Positions 10,446-23,867 of a stretch of 64,000 nt of DNA are shown here, piece by piece. Location of the stretch: positions 372,001-436,000 of the forward strand of contig JAQGDQ010000052.1 of the NCBI GenBank assembly GCA_030141605.1, given 5' to 3'. The position numbers were made by a program, and so were the translations under genes. Below the pieces are notes generated by a model. That model had not been told where the DNA came from. It saw only the letters and a program-made list of their open reading frames with translations, and made no database searches. This stretch comes from Tubiluchus corallicola. Taxonomy: Eukaryota; Priapulida; Priapulimorpha; Priapulimorphida; Tubiluchidae. Positions within the stretch are counted from its first letter, which is position 1, and the number at the start of each line of letters is the position of its first letter.

Positions 10446-11908
10446 CAACCTAGGACCTCGGCCAATGGAATCGAGTCGAAATTGTTCTAACCACTAGAGT
10501 GATAAGAAAATGCACTGAAGGCAGTCTCTTGTGATCATGATGGATCTAGCTTTAGTTGCAAGGAACGTTGTGCTTTAACATAGACATACTTACTTTAAAT
10601 ACAGTTATGATATTACCTTACCTTCGACCGACTTAAGTTTCGAAAATTAAATAATATTAAGTGCATTTTGTTATTAATTGATTGTTAGTGAAGTTTAGCC
10701 TCGGGAAACCATTTAAGAATTTGTATGTGCTGAATATCTTTAAGCAACTAATTATAGTGCCAAATTACTACTTTCGACTTTATTTCACAAATAAATGAAA
10801 TCTTCAGTTCTTGGTAAAATGAGCATACCGTAATCGCTGCCGTTCTGATACTGTCTAGATTGCTGAATTTGAAAAATGCTTTTATATGAGATTAACAAGG
10901 TCTAATAATAATTTTTGTAAGCAGTTACATCAGCTTGGTGACCAAAAAAACTTGTCGAAATATCCATCTTAAGTTATTTTTTGTTAAAAAGGCCGTGCAT
11001 ACTCGAAAAAAGACAAAAAACATATTAGCAATTTTGTTATCATAATTTTATGGCGTCAATACACTTATTTTTGCAACTGAACAGTTTGAACAGTTTTAAA
11101 ATTAGAAAATCAAAGACGCAATAGTGCATTTCAGTAATGGCTGCCTTACAGAATTACATCATTTAACAGAGCCATCATATCTTATATTAAAACGATGAGT
11201 TGATCCTCCAAATATCAACTTTTTCGAAACGTATTTACAATTCAACCGAAATTAAATTGACACTCTATTGGCGTGTGAGCATCTTTTACTGTTTAACTAT
11301 GTTAGGTCTCCAAATGTGATAACACAACATTAAATTAAACACAGCTTTTTAGATAAAAATAGTCATTGAATTTTTTATTTACCGTTAGCTTGGCTGCTAA
11401 CAATCGCATAGTCGAACACGTACACATTCAATTAAATTACAACTAATGCACTTCCGCACAGTCCAAACCTCAGCCATACTTTGGTCTAAGCTCTACACAT
11501 GTACGTAATAAGATAAGTTCAGAGAACCAGTCACTTGACCAATGTGCACAGCAAGTTTCTGAACAAACTTTCGATTTATTCCGCTGATGTTCAGTTTAGC
11601 AAATGTTTAGAAACCAGAGAAGCCAACTTTATACACTGTCTCAGTAATGGAGATCCAATGCTTTATGGGCAGAAGTGTTTTAATGTACCTATGACAATTT
11701 ATATAAACATATTTTTAGCCGGAGGCCGTCACTTGTAGTAATTACGATATAGTTTGTCGTGTAAACAAAGTTTGCCCAGCGATGAGATGCTAATGCTTTA
11801 CTTTGATTTCGACCTCAGAACGCAAATATTGGCCGTATAGAATGGGCGGAGGGCTTGATTACCTTGCTACTGTAAACTTACAAACTGATGTTCTGCATCT
11901 GTACATGA
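10446..11908. other. no clear feature; possible tRNA-like relic at its left edge
   Basis: The reverse complement of about 10448-10502 contains TAGTGGTTAGAAC, which resembles a box A, and a poor box-B-like string. It could be a decayed SINE head. The rest is AT-rich without recognisable content. Confidence 0.3.
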
Positions 11909-11917
11909 GAGAGAGAG

Positions 11918-11993
<76 letters not shown>

Positions 11994-12013
11994 TATCAGA
12001 GAGAGAGAGAGAG

Positions 12014-12060
<47 letters not shown>

Positions 12061-12100
12061 GAGAGAGGGGGAGAGAGAAAGAGACAAAGAGAAAGAGTTC
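11909..12100. repeat. imperfect (GA)n microsatellite
   Basis: Almost pure purine GA repeats interrupted by GCGTATCA, GTATCA and GGGG. The 127-codon frame over it is Arg-Glu low complexity and not a gene. Confidence 0.95.
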
Positions 12101-15100
12101 TGATTAAATATCATTCCATCAGCCGCTTACAAAAGTGCTCTCTTTTAATCAAACTTACACCACATGCTTATGTTAACAAATTTTAGAAATTAAAATGTCA
12201 AAGAGTAAAAAATCACTAAAGTGCTAATTTTCAAGTTGATATCTAATCATAAACACTGTATTGTGTAGTTAAGCGCAGCCTAAGCAGAACGTTAAAACAC
12301 TAATAACACAGCGGTAAGCACCAAGTGTAGCATGAATTTACGTTTTGCACGTAAAACAACTAATGTGTGTTGAGTGGTATATTTGTTACTGAGCATCAAA
12401 TGAGGCTAGTTTGTTACTATGTGAAATGATATTGTACCATGCTTAGAGCAAATGCATATTATCTTGCAATTGAGAATTCGAAATGTTTTAATTTCGTCAT
12501 ATTTAATAAGCCATATTCACATCCTTTACTCTAGCTGCTCTGCCTAATACACCACAAAATGTTTGTCAAGATTTTGTAATAAAAATTCAGTAGAGTTTTA
12601 ATAAAAACTAAGTGAAAATTATCGCTTAGTTATTCGTTTTCGTTTTTCGGTTTTCTGTTTTACATGTTAAGAAACCAAAAAAGTTCTTCCATTTACTGAT
12701 TTTTGTGTTTTTGATTTTCTCTTTCACTTGAAGATAAATGACGTCACGCACTAAATCACAAAGATTACGTTAATTTAATATCCGATGTGAAAAAGTTATT
12801 AAATTTATATTGCACTGTTATCAATTACATGATGAAATATGTCTCGGTCTTGGTGGACAAGTTGATACTTCTAATGTATGCGAGTACGTGTAATGCCTAC
12901 CACGTAAAGCGCGTTATCAAGAGGCTCTTTAATTTACCACAAATCCTTTTTTGTTTGGTTTACAGTCTGTATTATACACCTCGGATGTGACAGCAACGAG
13001 TTTCTTACAAGAGTAGAGCCTTTTGTTGCAAAAACACCTTCAGAAAACCCTTTAGTTTTACAGTGCTGTTAAAACTACGCATTACATCATTTTTGTCTTG
13101 CGTCTGTCGTAACTTTTAATACAACCAGCACAAAAACACTTATCAACAAATTGTGCTGCTTTGGGTTTTCCTTTTTAAGACATACACGTTTCCAAATTCT
13201 TTGTTATTAAATAAAAATAAATGTTTTCGTTAATCGAAAGGCCTATCAGAAACTGTTGCGGTTATAATTACGAAGTATGTTAGTTCTAGAGTCCGAAGTA
13301 ACTGTCCGCAGTAATAATACAATATTCACCTTTAAAATTAACAGAGAGATATTCATGTTTATATTCACTTTTCAAAATAAAACCTAATCTTGGATTACAT
13401 GAAGCAGGTAGGTTTTATAGTTACAAAATCAATGAAATTCAAAACAGCAATTTCACTTACATGAAATTGCATAATAATTCCTCACGCTGGAGCGTTTCCG
13501 AAATCAATCAGCATTTCAACTCACGCCCATCGAAAACGACGCTACGAAAATAAGTGACAGAACTGAACTGGCTTATTTATAGCATATCTGAACTAGCGTG
13601 CAGGTTGTTAGTTGAACATCAGCTAAAGCCAGTTATCTTGTTGCAAGACTTGCACACTCGAGTGCCAAAGTTCAAAACAGTGACAAGAAGCACTCAAAAC
13701 AGCATCAGCAACGTCAACATCAACAACACTACCCAGGAGCAGCGACACCTTTATATGCTTCTGCTGAAAAAGAACAGACACCAGTGGTTTCAAACCTATC
13801 TGGTGCCGGAAAGTTATTTCTCCTCAACCACGTGATCTAATCACATGTGACTTAGTACATTTTGCAGACGCAGCTAGTCCTTCTAATTTATTATAGATAC
13901 TTCTAATATATTATAGATACATGTACCCTTTTAAACGACTACTGCTATTGTGGTCAATATTATTATACAGAACAAAGAACTGTTATTGGTAGCTTAATCT
14001 ATTATGAATATTTATTGAATTTCAATTGTAATCCATAACGATACATAGCCGATTGCTAACATTAGTTGTAGGTAGTAACTAAACAAGAACTGAAGTCGTA
14101 TGTAAATTTAACTACTAATCAGATCGATTAGCTGTTCATTTATCTGTAACACCGCTAGCAATATTAACCAAGAACATTTTTGAAATTTAAAGCACACAAA
14201 AACACCCCTCGTGAGAACTGACAACGAAAAACAATTTTTGGTAGCAGTCACAACTCCTAAACACGTATACATGTTTTTATTGCTCGTGTTAGTAAACAGG
14301 CACACGGCATGCATGAAGCCATAATGTAACATTAAATGTGTATAGTATTTACAAAGCAATGTACAATCTTAAGTCTTTAAAACTAATATATTTTTTTATT
14401 TCCATAATATTATCGAGAAACTCGTGCAGTTAATGAGTTATAGCAAACGCATGTGAGGTCAAATCCCAGTTTAAGCAAAAACAAACCAAGTTCAGTTAAG
14501 CCTAAATCAATATATTTTTTCTACAGATCGGCCGAAGGGTGGTACAAAAGGTTGGCAGTTGAACATATTTTAGCAGAATTAAGAAATTCAATGACTATTC
14601 TAACCACAAAATGTTCCCATGCGGTCGAGGATAGTGGCATGTTTGTAAAATAGCATATATTAATCTTATTAGTAGTTTTAGCGATGTGAATACTCAATCT
14701 AACTTAAGCGTTTTCTTGAAAATTAAAAACTATATAAATCAATAACCTAGTTAATAATCGTTTTTCTGCCGTTTTTCGCACCAATTGGCCAACGCCGTAT
14801 AGAAAAAAACGTTTGTACGTTTGTTTGCAGAGAGTTTTATCCAATGTAATTTAGATGCATAGGTGCAAAAGCGCTTTATTATACAGTAGAAATTGTCACT
14901 ATTTACCCTTGCTGCGCTTCTGTTAGAGCAACATGTGACTGTGTTTTCATAAATATCTCTGCAGGAGCTTAATTCACCAAACGAAAACGTTTTCGCACAT
15001 AATTACATCAAATTTGCTACAGCATTCAAGTTAACAACCTGTAATATGCTATTCACACCTAAAGTATTTTTGACAAATATGGGCGTTTATAATTATTAAG

Positions 15101-16129
15101 TTTACAGAGCTATTATTGTTTGCTGTAGCATGTAAACACTTCGATAACTCGGTGCTAGAGGTGTGAGTTGAGAAGCTATTTTGGTTGCAAAGTGCTACAG
15201 CCTAGCCAGTAAAGGAGCAGAACAATATCCGTACCTGCCATTGCCTGTATTGACACACAAACGTTAGGTCAATCAAAATATTCAATTGTTTGCTATTGCT
15301 GCTGCATGATCTGCTAAGCAGCGGGATGCTGTTATGTTGAAGGATGCTGTTTTCTCACAGGCTTCGTATTTGGTTTCTGCGAATGCAAACACAGGCGTCC
15401 TGTACCTGTGATACGCTGATACGCTCGTAGGGTAGATTAGTCCCCAAGTTAACATGTTTCTACTAAATTGCTCTATAGGTGAAAAAATGTTTTCATTGGG
15501 TTTTAGAAGTAGGTACATTTTCTCGGGTTAAAACGTTGAAGGACTAACGTGAGTTTAGACACTAGTAAGTGAGAATTGCAACCACACAAGTTTAATTTTT
15601 TCCGTGTTGCTTCTTTGTATTACATGCAGACCACGTTGCCATAGGTTGGATGTACATTAAAGCCTTTTCTTTTTCCGAGTTTTACGACAAATTTTAAGTC
15701 AAAATTGGCACGAAACTATAGTGTTTAATTAAACTAATGTAGCTAGGTAATGTTAAAATGGCAATTAATTTTTATGCGTGTTAGACAGAGTTGTCAAGCG
15801 TCCGAATTTCGTGGGACTTTGCCGAAATTCGGAATCAGATACCGTGTCTAGCAAGTTCTGGAAGTTCATATATTAATATTAAAGTTAATGTGAAGGAACA
15901 TATACACCTTAAGTAAGCGTATAAAAGATTCTCTATAAACATGAAGTTATTATTATTGTTGGCCAAAAATAACTATAAAAGTGAGTAAGACAGATGAGAA
16001 ATTTACGACTTGTGAGAAAATGTGGCTTTTGTCAATTGTGGTTTAAGTCGTAAAAAAACTTCATAATAAATTGAAAATTGTTCCCAGAACACAGTGCACA
16101 TTTACGCAACCCTCACCAAACCGAACTGC
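12101..16129. other. no recognisable gene; one weak promoter-like patch
   Basis: Long AT-rich stretch. A 20-bp near-perfect tandem duplication lies at about 13880-13920. On the minus strand TATAAATA (13574-13581) has E-boxes CACGTG (13829-13834) and CACATGTG (13842-13849) about 250 bp upstream. No coding exon was recognised downstream. Confidence 0.35.
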
Positions 16130-16350
16130 GAAGGTAAGAGAAAGAATTATAGAAACAGAGATAAAAATGGGAATTGAAAGAACGAAAAACAAGGTGAGAG
16201 GAAGAGAGAGGAGAGAAACTCAGGGAGAAAGAGTCGGGGGAGAGGAGAAAAAGAGAAATGAGAGTGAAGGAGAGAAAGAAAGAGTGAAAGAAACGAGAAT
16301 GGACGAGAGAAAAACAGAGAAAAAGTGAGTGAAAGAGAGAAATAATAGGC
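16130..16350. repeat. purine-rich GA/GAAA low-complexity tract
   Basis: The + strand is nearly all A and G, with irregular GAGA, GAAA and GGAGA words. The frames of 85 (+) and 72 (-) codons over it are compositional artefacts. Confidence 0.85.
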
Positions 16351-18179
16351 AGAAAGAGAAGACACTATCCTGACATATTCGTATGCCAGATACTTAATGC
16401 CAGAGAGTGAAGTACGGACTCAGCACTCAGCAATACAGTTTAATCCCTGCCGACTGCAAAAGCTTGTGGCTGTTGGAAAATTCAGAATTTACCTTTTCAA
16501 ATCATGAACAACTCATTATTTTACCACTCAACATTCAAAAGCATGCCATTAAGCATATAGTTAATACTATTACAGTACCAGGCTTAACGATTTGAGTGAC
16601 CAAACTAATGCTGAATCAATGCCCATTTTTAAGTAATCGTAGTGCATCTTGCTTAATAACTTGATAACTCTAAGGAATTGCATATTGTATTTTACCGCAT
16701 TAGCGAAGGTATGTTATGAGGTAAGTTATCTTGAAATGACATTGTTCTATCAGTGTTTGCTCTACTTCCGTTTTTTTGTAACGGAAAGTAGATTGAGCTA
16801 AATCTCTATAAGCTACAGTTCGGGTAAGTTAGCTAAGCGACATTGTGGATGATGGATCTGTCGGATTATAAATATATTGCCGTCACACTACATGTAAATA
16901 AGTTATTTTCGGCAAATGTAACAGCATTTGAGGAAATTATATTGTTATTGTTTCGCTTTTAGGGGTAAATCTGGGCCTGATCAAACCTGTTTTTGGACGG
17001 TTTCAGACCAGGGCTATCTACGTCATTGAGAACGAATGTGTGAAAAATCGGAACATACTTAAAACATTTCAGTAACACACCTCAAACATATATCCTTGGT
17101 AACTAACTAGATTCCGATTCTGCCATAACCATGAATGTAATAAGTAAACTTTGCCGCTAGATATAAACTGTTTTCGTCTGTGCCAAAATGTATATACGTT
17201 TATACATATATAAACAACCACACAGCAGCAAAAAATTTTTATTTATTAAATTCTGGTACATTTATTGCTGCTGTACGAAAGGTTTAAAGGACAAGAAAAG
17301 GGTACCTGAAGTAGGTTTCAGAAAAATCGCTTTAAAAAATTTTATTAGCTTTTTGGTTACCTGTTGGAATGACTTGTGTAAGTAGAAAAGAAAATTTTTA
17401 GTTATTTAAAATGTTTTCACCAATTGGTAAACTGTCGCTAACTCACCATCCAGGGCGCACCACTCACTAACCAAAAACGTATTTTTAATCTTATTGACAA
17501 GATGCAGTAATTTAAAATTTTACTCAGTTAGGGTTTAGCGACGTGTGCGCTACGAATGCTTTGATTATTTTTTCAAAGTTTACACAATGTTATCTAAATT
17601 TGTTTCAAATAACATGTCGCCAAATGGCTCCGTTTAACGGTCATCGCGGGAGTTTAAATTTACATGTTTTATACAGCGTGACTGCCGATTGAAGTCCTGT
17701 ATGTAAAAAGGCAGTATGTAAGTGATAAAAAATTTCTAGACGAATTTTTTAAGCTTTATGTTTATGAAGGTGTTTCTTGTGCTTTAATACGCTAAAACTG
17801 AAGGGCTAAACAAAAAATCGTCAAAACATGGAAACCAGTCTCAGGTCGTGGCATTTGCATTTAAAAACGTTCGTTTGTAATATAAAAGCCTATTAATCAT
17901 GTAACGATGTGCATATACCCTGTGACTGTTACACTAGGTGCACCAGTATGGTTTATAGCTTCATTTCGTTTCATTAACTTATTCTGTCGGAAAAATGTAA
18001 ACAATTCTACGCTCCGGAAAGATGGTGAAGATAGTTTATAGTGAAAGATAAATATTCGCATCGAGGGTGGCTTCTAAGTTAAATAGATCAAAACGTTCCA
18101 CTGTCAGTTTTTTTAGGGTACAATGATTAAACTTTGGTGTGATATAAAGAACCAAGTATCAGGTCCACGGGTTACATTT
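16351..18179. other. no recognisable feature
   Basis: AT-rich DNA with short frames of up to 65 codons and no motif, repeat or RNA gene I recognise. Confidence 0.4.
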
Positions 18180-18572
18180 TAGACAGAGGTTATTTGCACA
18201 CAAACAATTTTGGATACAGGCCATTTTTGGACACGTAAGTTATTTCGACAAATAAGCTATACAGACACGAGGATAGGCGGTTTGGACACATTATATTTGG
18301 GCACGTAACTTATGTACAAGCTAGTTTTGGTCCAAGGACATCTAGACACAAGATAATTTGAACACATGGATCATTTGGACACAAGGTCATTTTGACGCAT
18401 AGGACACAAAGTGATTTAGGTACACAGGTTATATGGACACATAGACATTATGTGTTTTTAACACGTTTTGCATGTACATTAATCTGCGTGTAAAAACTAC
18501 TTCGTGTCCAAATGACCTATGTGTACAAATATTTTGTGGCAAAGCATTTTGTATCCAAACATCTGTGTCGAA
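18180..18572. repeat. inverted (foldback) minisatellite of GGACACA-type units
   Basis: From 18180 to about 18450 the + strand carries degenerate ~16-21-bp units related to TTTGGACACATAGGTTA. From about 18500 to 18572 the units appear reverse-complemented (CGTGTCCAAATGACCTATGT, TGTATCCAAAC, TGTGTCGAAC). The two arms face each other around a ~50-bp spacer, so a single strand could fold back. Confidence 0.75.
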
Positions 18573-21500
18573 CCCCAGCACACCCAGGTCAATATATCCT
18601 GAAGACCAAGGAATACTAAATAACGGGGATAACGTGGATAATTGAGGGCTGAAATGGCATTAATAAGTTTACTTTTTGAAAAAGTATTTGTGCAAGATGA
18701 TGATTTCTTCGTTTTGGGGGTTGCCTCTGTTATTTTACGAAATTAGTTTTTACAGAATTTGAAAACTACAGCGAGTGTTTTGTTTTTGTTTCGTGTAAAC
18801 GCAGAATTTTGTTAAACACAGTGCATTACGTAACTGTCATTTCTTTACTAAAAAGTAAAAAAAATACTATGATGCTTTTCTGTACGATTTAGCACATTGC
18901 AAGACGAAATCCGACATTACTTGCAATGCAGCCTATTTTGAGAGTTCTTTTGACGCAAAAGAGAACATCGGTTCCTCCAAGGTACAGCTGTGTGCACATT
19001 GCAGAATTTAGCAAAAGAAGAGACGCAATAATCGAGTTCACGAGCAGTAAAATAGTTGTAAAACTGGGAGAAAAGCTACATAAAATGAAAAATGCAATGC
19101 TTTATGACACGGTAAACGAGGAAATAAAACACCTCTCACAGAGTTCAAATTTATGGGAAACAGTGATAAATTTAAAATCGCTGTTTGATTACATAACATA
19201 TACCCAAAAATATATGCATAACATATTAAAGAAATGTATATTTAACTATTGCACGTCCGTCCTGAAAATTTAGGTAACAGGCAAAAAAGTTTTAAAGTAA
19301 TTGGCATAACCTAATGTGGAATGGAACTCACAACCTCCCAAATGCATTACCAATAATTTCTGTCTATTCGGTATCATGCATCTTGGCGGCTTTTTCTTTT
19401 AGAAGAATTTAGTGCTAGACTTGCCAACGATTGATGGTTATAACCAGCGTTTTACAGTAAACCAACAGCTGCATCTAATTTTTACACTAATCATTTCACG
19501 GCTGCTACAACCAAAATAAGGCTGCATTCTGTCACTTGAAATGACTCGAGGCAGCGGTGAAATAGCTGTAATTTCTTTAGTTGCCCGCCTCACTTCTGTT
19601 GCCACTTTTTTGGCGGTAACTTTCAATGTATCTAATTCAGCTGCACGCATCATAGGTGCAGCTAATATTATACATCTTGGCACTAATTTTAATAGTGTGT
19701 TTTAAAAATCTTATGTTTACACATCTGATACGTTGCATGATAGGCGGGACAGTTTATTAGCGAAGTTTTTCATTTGCGTAAATACACATTTTAACAATTT
19801 CATTTAAGTCAAGTATACATATTCTAAAAGTCCGGATAAGAAAACACTTAAAATATCACTACTAAGTAACACGAGTGACAACAACATAGTCATTAGTAGC
19901 GGAAACTACACTAACAGAGTTGCAACGATGATAACAAATTATTGGGCAATGACGAATTGCACTTTTCTGTGCCTTCACTAATAACTATTTGGGTCCCCCA
20001 TTCTAATAACTGTATTAGATTTTGGCGATGGTCATGGTAACAATAAGAGTGACGACGAAGATTCATTACTTCTGTCAGCAAGAGTGATGCTGATAACGGC
20101 GGCGTCAAAAACGTGCTATTATATTGCACTGGCAGCTATAAAACAATGTGGCTAATAGTTGCCCAAGTTCCTCGCGTTATTGTAAAACAATAAATCAATT
20201 AAAGCAGCTGTTTGCCAGGACGTTGTGATACAAAGCTGAACGTCATTCGGTTTTTACATGCCTCCATATTTGTCAGTTTGCAAAAGTATTGCACGAACGC
20301 ACAAAAAAGAAATCACTTCAGTAACTGAAAAAATGCAAAATTTATTGATTCCAGCTTGCCTTTAAAAAATCTACAAGTGCATGCTAAAGAAGTAGAAGTG
20401 GGCTTTGGAACGTTTACAGGAATGCTACATATGCCTTATGACGTTTTTCAAGGCTGCAGACATAGCGAGCGCAATTTTATTAGGCACTATTAGGGTTCTG
20501 GGCTTACCATAAAATTAGTCGTTAAAAATAGCCGTTGAAATTATTTCATAGATTAACATTGCTGTATTGAAATGCGGAATATCTAGTTTTGTGCTCTGTG
20601 TTACAGTTCTTTTGTTGAAACATAAAAGAAATCATTTGATACTACCCCTAACGATGACTGCTAGAAATTAAACGCATCTAACGCCCGCGTGTATTTTTGT
20701 TACGCAATACTGTTTGCTTGTATTTGAAAATGTGAATAAACAGTTAATACTGTTTGCTTACAATAAACAAGCTTCTGTTTTTACTAAAGCGAGTAGCGAA
20801 TAAATGATTAGCCACTAGAGCATAAAAGCGCCCGGTGCAGAAAGATATTTTCAAACATTTCTTGCATTTTACTGATTTTACACATTAAAATAGTGCAGCT
20901 GTTTGCAGTATACGCCTTGGCATTTACGGAACTTGCTGGACCAAATACACCACAAATGAATAATATGAGATATTATTAATATGAGATACCAGTTTGCCAG
21001 TACAGCAGTCTTGTTGACACTAGTTTACTAGTTTTGGGGGCCTTACAGCAAACCATCACAAAATGTCCTATTTCCCAATATGAAATTAGATGTGCACTGT
21101 TCAAAAACTACAAAGTTTATGTGTAAACTATTTATTATTTTAGTATGACGTTTTTTCGCGTTGTTGTCGCGAAAATTTCTATGGTTATAATTATTTTATT
21201 CAGCTAACTGTATTTGGCCTGTCATTATACATAGTTATAAAAATCCCAAGCTACAGGCTAGTATAGACAACTCATATTTATGATTACCATTATTATGACA
21301 ATGCGCAAGCTATACTAATATTTGCTGAAAGCTAGGGAACTCGTGTTCCCCGACGTCAAAACGTACGTTCTTGTTAAATAACAATTTGCATAATAATTTT
21401 CCTGTTTCCTAGTACTCATCTTTGTCCAGCAATAATGAACCTGCTGCAAGAAATAAATTATAATAAAGCTGAGCCGATATAAACAAGAAGACAGAGAACT

Positions 21501-22364
21501 GTGCATATTTTATGTGGCAATCAACACAAGTGTTGTCGAATGCGTAAATTGCCGCTTTATAAAACATGGAAAATTTAATATAAAGAAAGAAACACACGAG
21601 AGAATTGATGTAAAATGTGCTAGTGCAGAAGAAAATGAAAGATTTTGTTTCAACCACAAACACGCAACAGTTAACGTGTGATCGAACTTGTTACACAATG
21701 GCGTAACAGGCAGATATCGACAAAAATAAGTGAAAAAATTATAAATAACTAGCTTAATCTCACATTCCTGAAAAAACCTTATTAGCTTTTTATAGGTATC
21801 CATTCTACAGGGTTATATGTACGTGGCAACTTACAGCAATTAGTTAGCACTATAACAGTGACGCAGTGACGAAATGAGCTAACCACTACTATATTTCTAT
21901 GAATTACTTTACCTATTTACAAAGCCGTTAAAAATTCACGATTTAAGATATTGAAAGCTGTTACACACAATCCACATGGATGCCAACATAGAAAAACAAA
22001 TATGGTAGGTAAACGTCAATAATCATTACGCCAAGTTCTGTCAATCAGTAACAAGACTCCCTGCATACTAGGCACATTAATAGCTATAAAAGTTATTTAG
22101 TTATATAGGTAAAATCCACCCACACTGAACCAGCAGCAAGGTGAAATCTGAAAATTTAGAACCACAAATATGGATTTCAAAAAACAAATAATCACCTTTT
22201 ATGGTACAGACTTAGTTTTCCAAAATTAAAGTAAATGCAAATTTTATTGCATGACAAACACAACTACCCACCGTTCTAGAGTTTTGAAATGTATCATTGC
22301 TGGCACTACATGATTTACATTTCTCTACTACATTGGTAAACATCTCATTTTGTTTTGTTTTTGA
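18573..22364. other. no recognisable gene; weak SINE-like scrap
   Basis: The string GAACTCACAACCTCCCAAATG near 19327 resembles the GAACTCACGACCTCCCAAACG of the SINE at 63.8 kb, but no SINE body follows. The 115-codon frame at 18926-19273 has no recognisable motif. Confidence 0.3.
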
Positions 22365-23169
22365 ATTGAATTGAAGCTTTTATTGCAGAACTAAAGTTCC
22401 ATTTTACAACTTGTATGAATGAATAATAATATTATAATAATACACACATCACTACATCAAAGAAAATTATATAATAAAAATAAAGCAAAAAAGCCTATAT
22501 ACACATGTACAACAACAACAACAATAATACAGTAAATGTAATAGTCACTTCTACAAGAGCATACTAAATGGTTTACATGCGGGTGGTTACCATTCGGACT
22601 ATTCAGATGAATTTTATAAAATGCTCAGCCATGAGCCACCCGGCCCCAACATATTTGTGCTTTCTTAAGGATTTAATACTCTACAAAACTTCGTTATCAG
22701 ATATTTTAGGCATAGTTTCTAACTCTGTAAAACTATGATCATGATGGCTAGCGGGTCTTTCATAAGTGTTTAAAAGGCAGCTAAACCAGCTAAAATGATT
22801 TTTCGCAAATCATAAACATTACAAGAGAGTCTATCTTCTGTACAGTTTGTCTCAAGTCTTTAACTTGCCGATAGGATGTTAGTAGCGCGAAGATCATCAC
22901 TGATAGTGCCTTTTACAGATTTATGGTGGTGCTAAATCTTTGGAAGGCAATGGACACCAGACAGACAACTTTCAGCCACCACGCCATCACAGTGTCATAA
23001 CATGCACCGAATGGCTTCCACTTAACGAGGAGTTAAACGTTGGGAGATTTTTCATTCTTCTTTGAGCAGCTGCGCTTGACAGGCAAGTTTTAATGGCGGG
23101 CTTCTTTACGTCCAACTTACAGTTTTTGAGTGCAAGCTTATTCTTATTTAAATGCCGCCAAAGAGCCAA
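22365..23169 (-). mobile_element. probable LINE 3' end (minus strand)
   Basis: On the minus strand the region ends in GCAATAAAAGCTTCAATTCA, a polyadenylation-like signal next to a short tail. This resembles the end of the minus-strand LINE at 58.55 kb (AAATAAAGAATTGAATT). A 60-codon minus frame at 22987-23169 begins MALWRHLNK, reminiscent of MATWRHFNN at 59481 in the other LINE. The rest is an unreadable decayed C-terminus and 3' UTR. This is an inference from two short similarities. Confidence 0.45.
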
Positions 23170-23867
23170 ATCAGCGACACTTTTAAATTTTTATAATAAA
23201 ACTTAGCTTCATGAAGGCAGTGAGAAATAGGCATGATTTTAATGAAATTTAACTATGATAAGGTAGAAATTAATAAACCTTAAGGTTTGTGTTCATCAAC
23301 AGTTAACCTAGCGGTTAAGGAGTTGAAAAAAAGCAGATGCTGAAAAATTGTTTGGCATTCAGGGCCTCGAATTCAGGACTGCAATACCGTTCCATCCACG
23401 AGCAGACTTGAATTCTTATCCTCATAGCACACATCAAAATTTTAGCACCACCTGACCTCCTATGCTATTTAATATGTTAACCATTCGAACACAGATAATT
23501 AATTACGAAAATAAAAGTTGAATAGTCCTGCAGTTAAGTATAGATTCCTGTTTCCATTGCATAAAAACGTTCCAGAGCAACATCAATCATCAACTATGTA
23601 CAGAATCAGGTGACATTCTGACGTTGAGATTTAAAGAGAAAGGCACCCTGGATTTGAGAAAGAAATGAAAATCCTAACGCTGCAGGAAACCTAATAAATT
23701 AAATGTGTTTAATGACTTTTGAATAATCCGAGTAAAAAAGCTTTCCCTTGTTTGGTTAACATTGGGCTAACCGTTTAGACCAGGCCAAATATTCTTTACA
23801 GCAGTCATCTGCGCCTTCATACGTTTGAAACCTACAATAACCTTGGATCGATTCGCCACTGAGATTC
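23170..23867. other. no clear feature; possible tRNA-like relic
   Basis: About 23299-23375 reads TAACCTAGCGGTTAAGGAGT, then GGGCCTCGAATTCAGGACTG some 55 bp later. This faintly resembles boxes A and B of a tRNA-derived SINE on +. No second copy is present in the window. Confidence 0.25.

Noticed and set aside
18926-19273. 115-codon frame on +
   Set aside because: No recognisable motif, Lys/Ile-rich composition as expected by chance in AT-rich DNA, no splice context.
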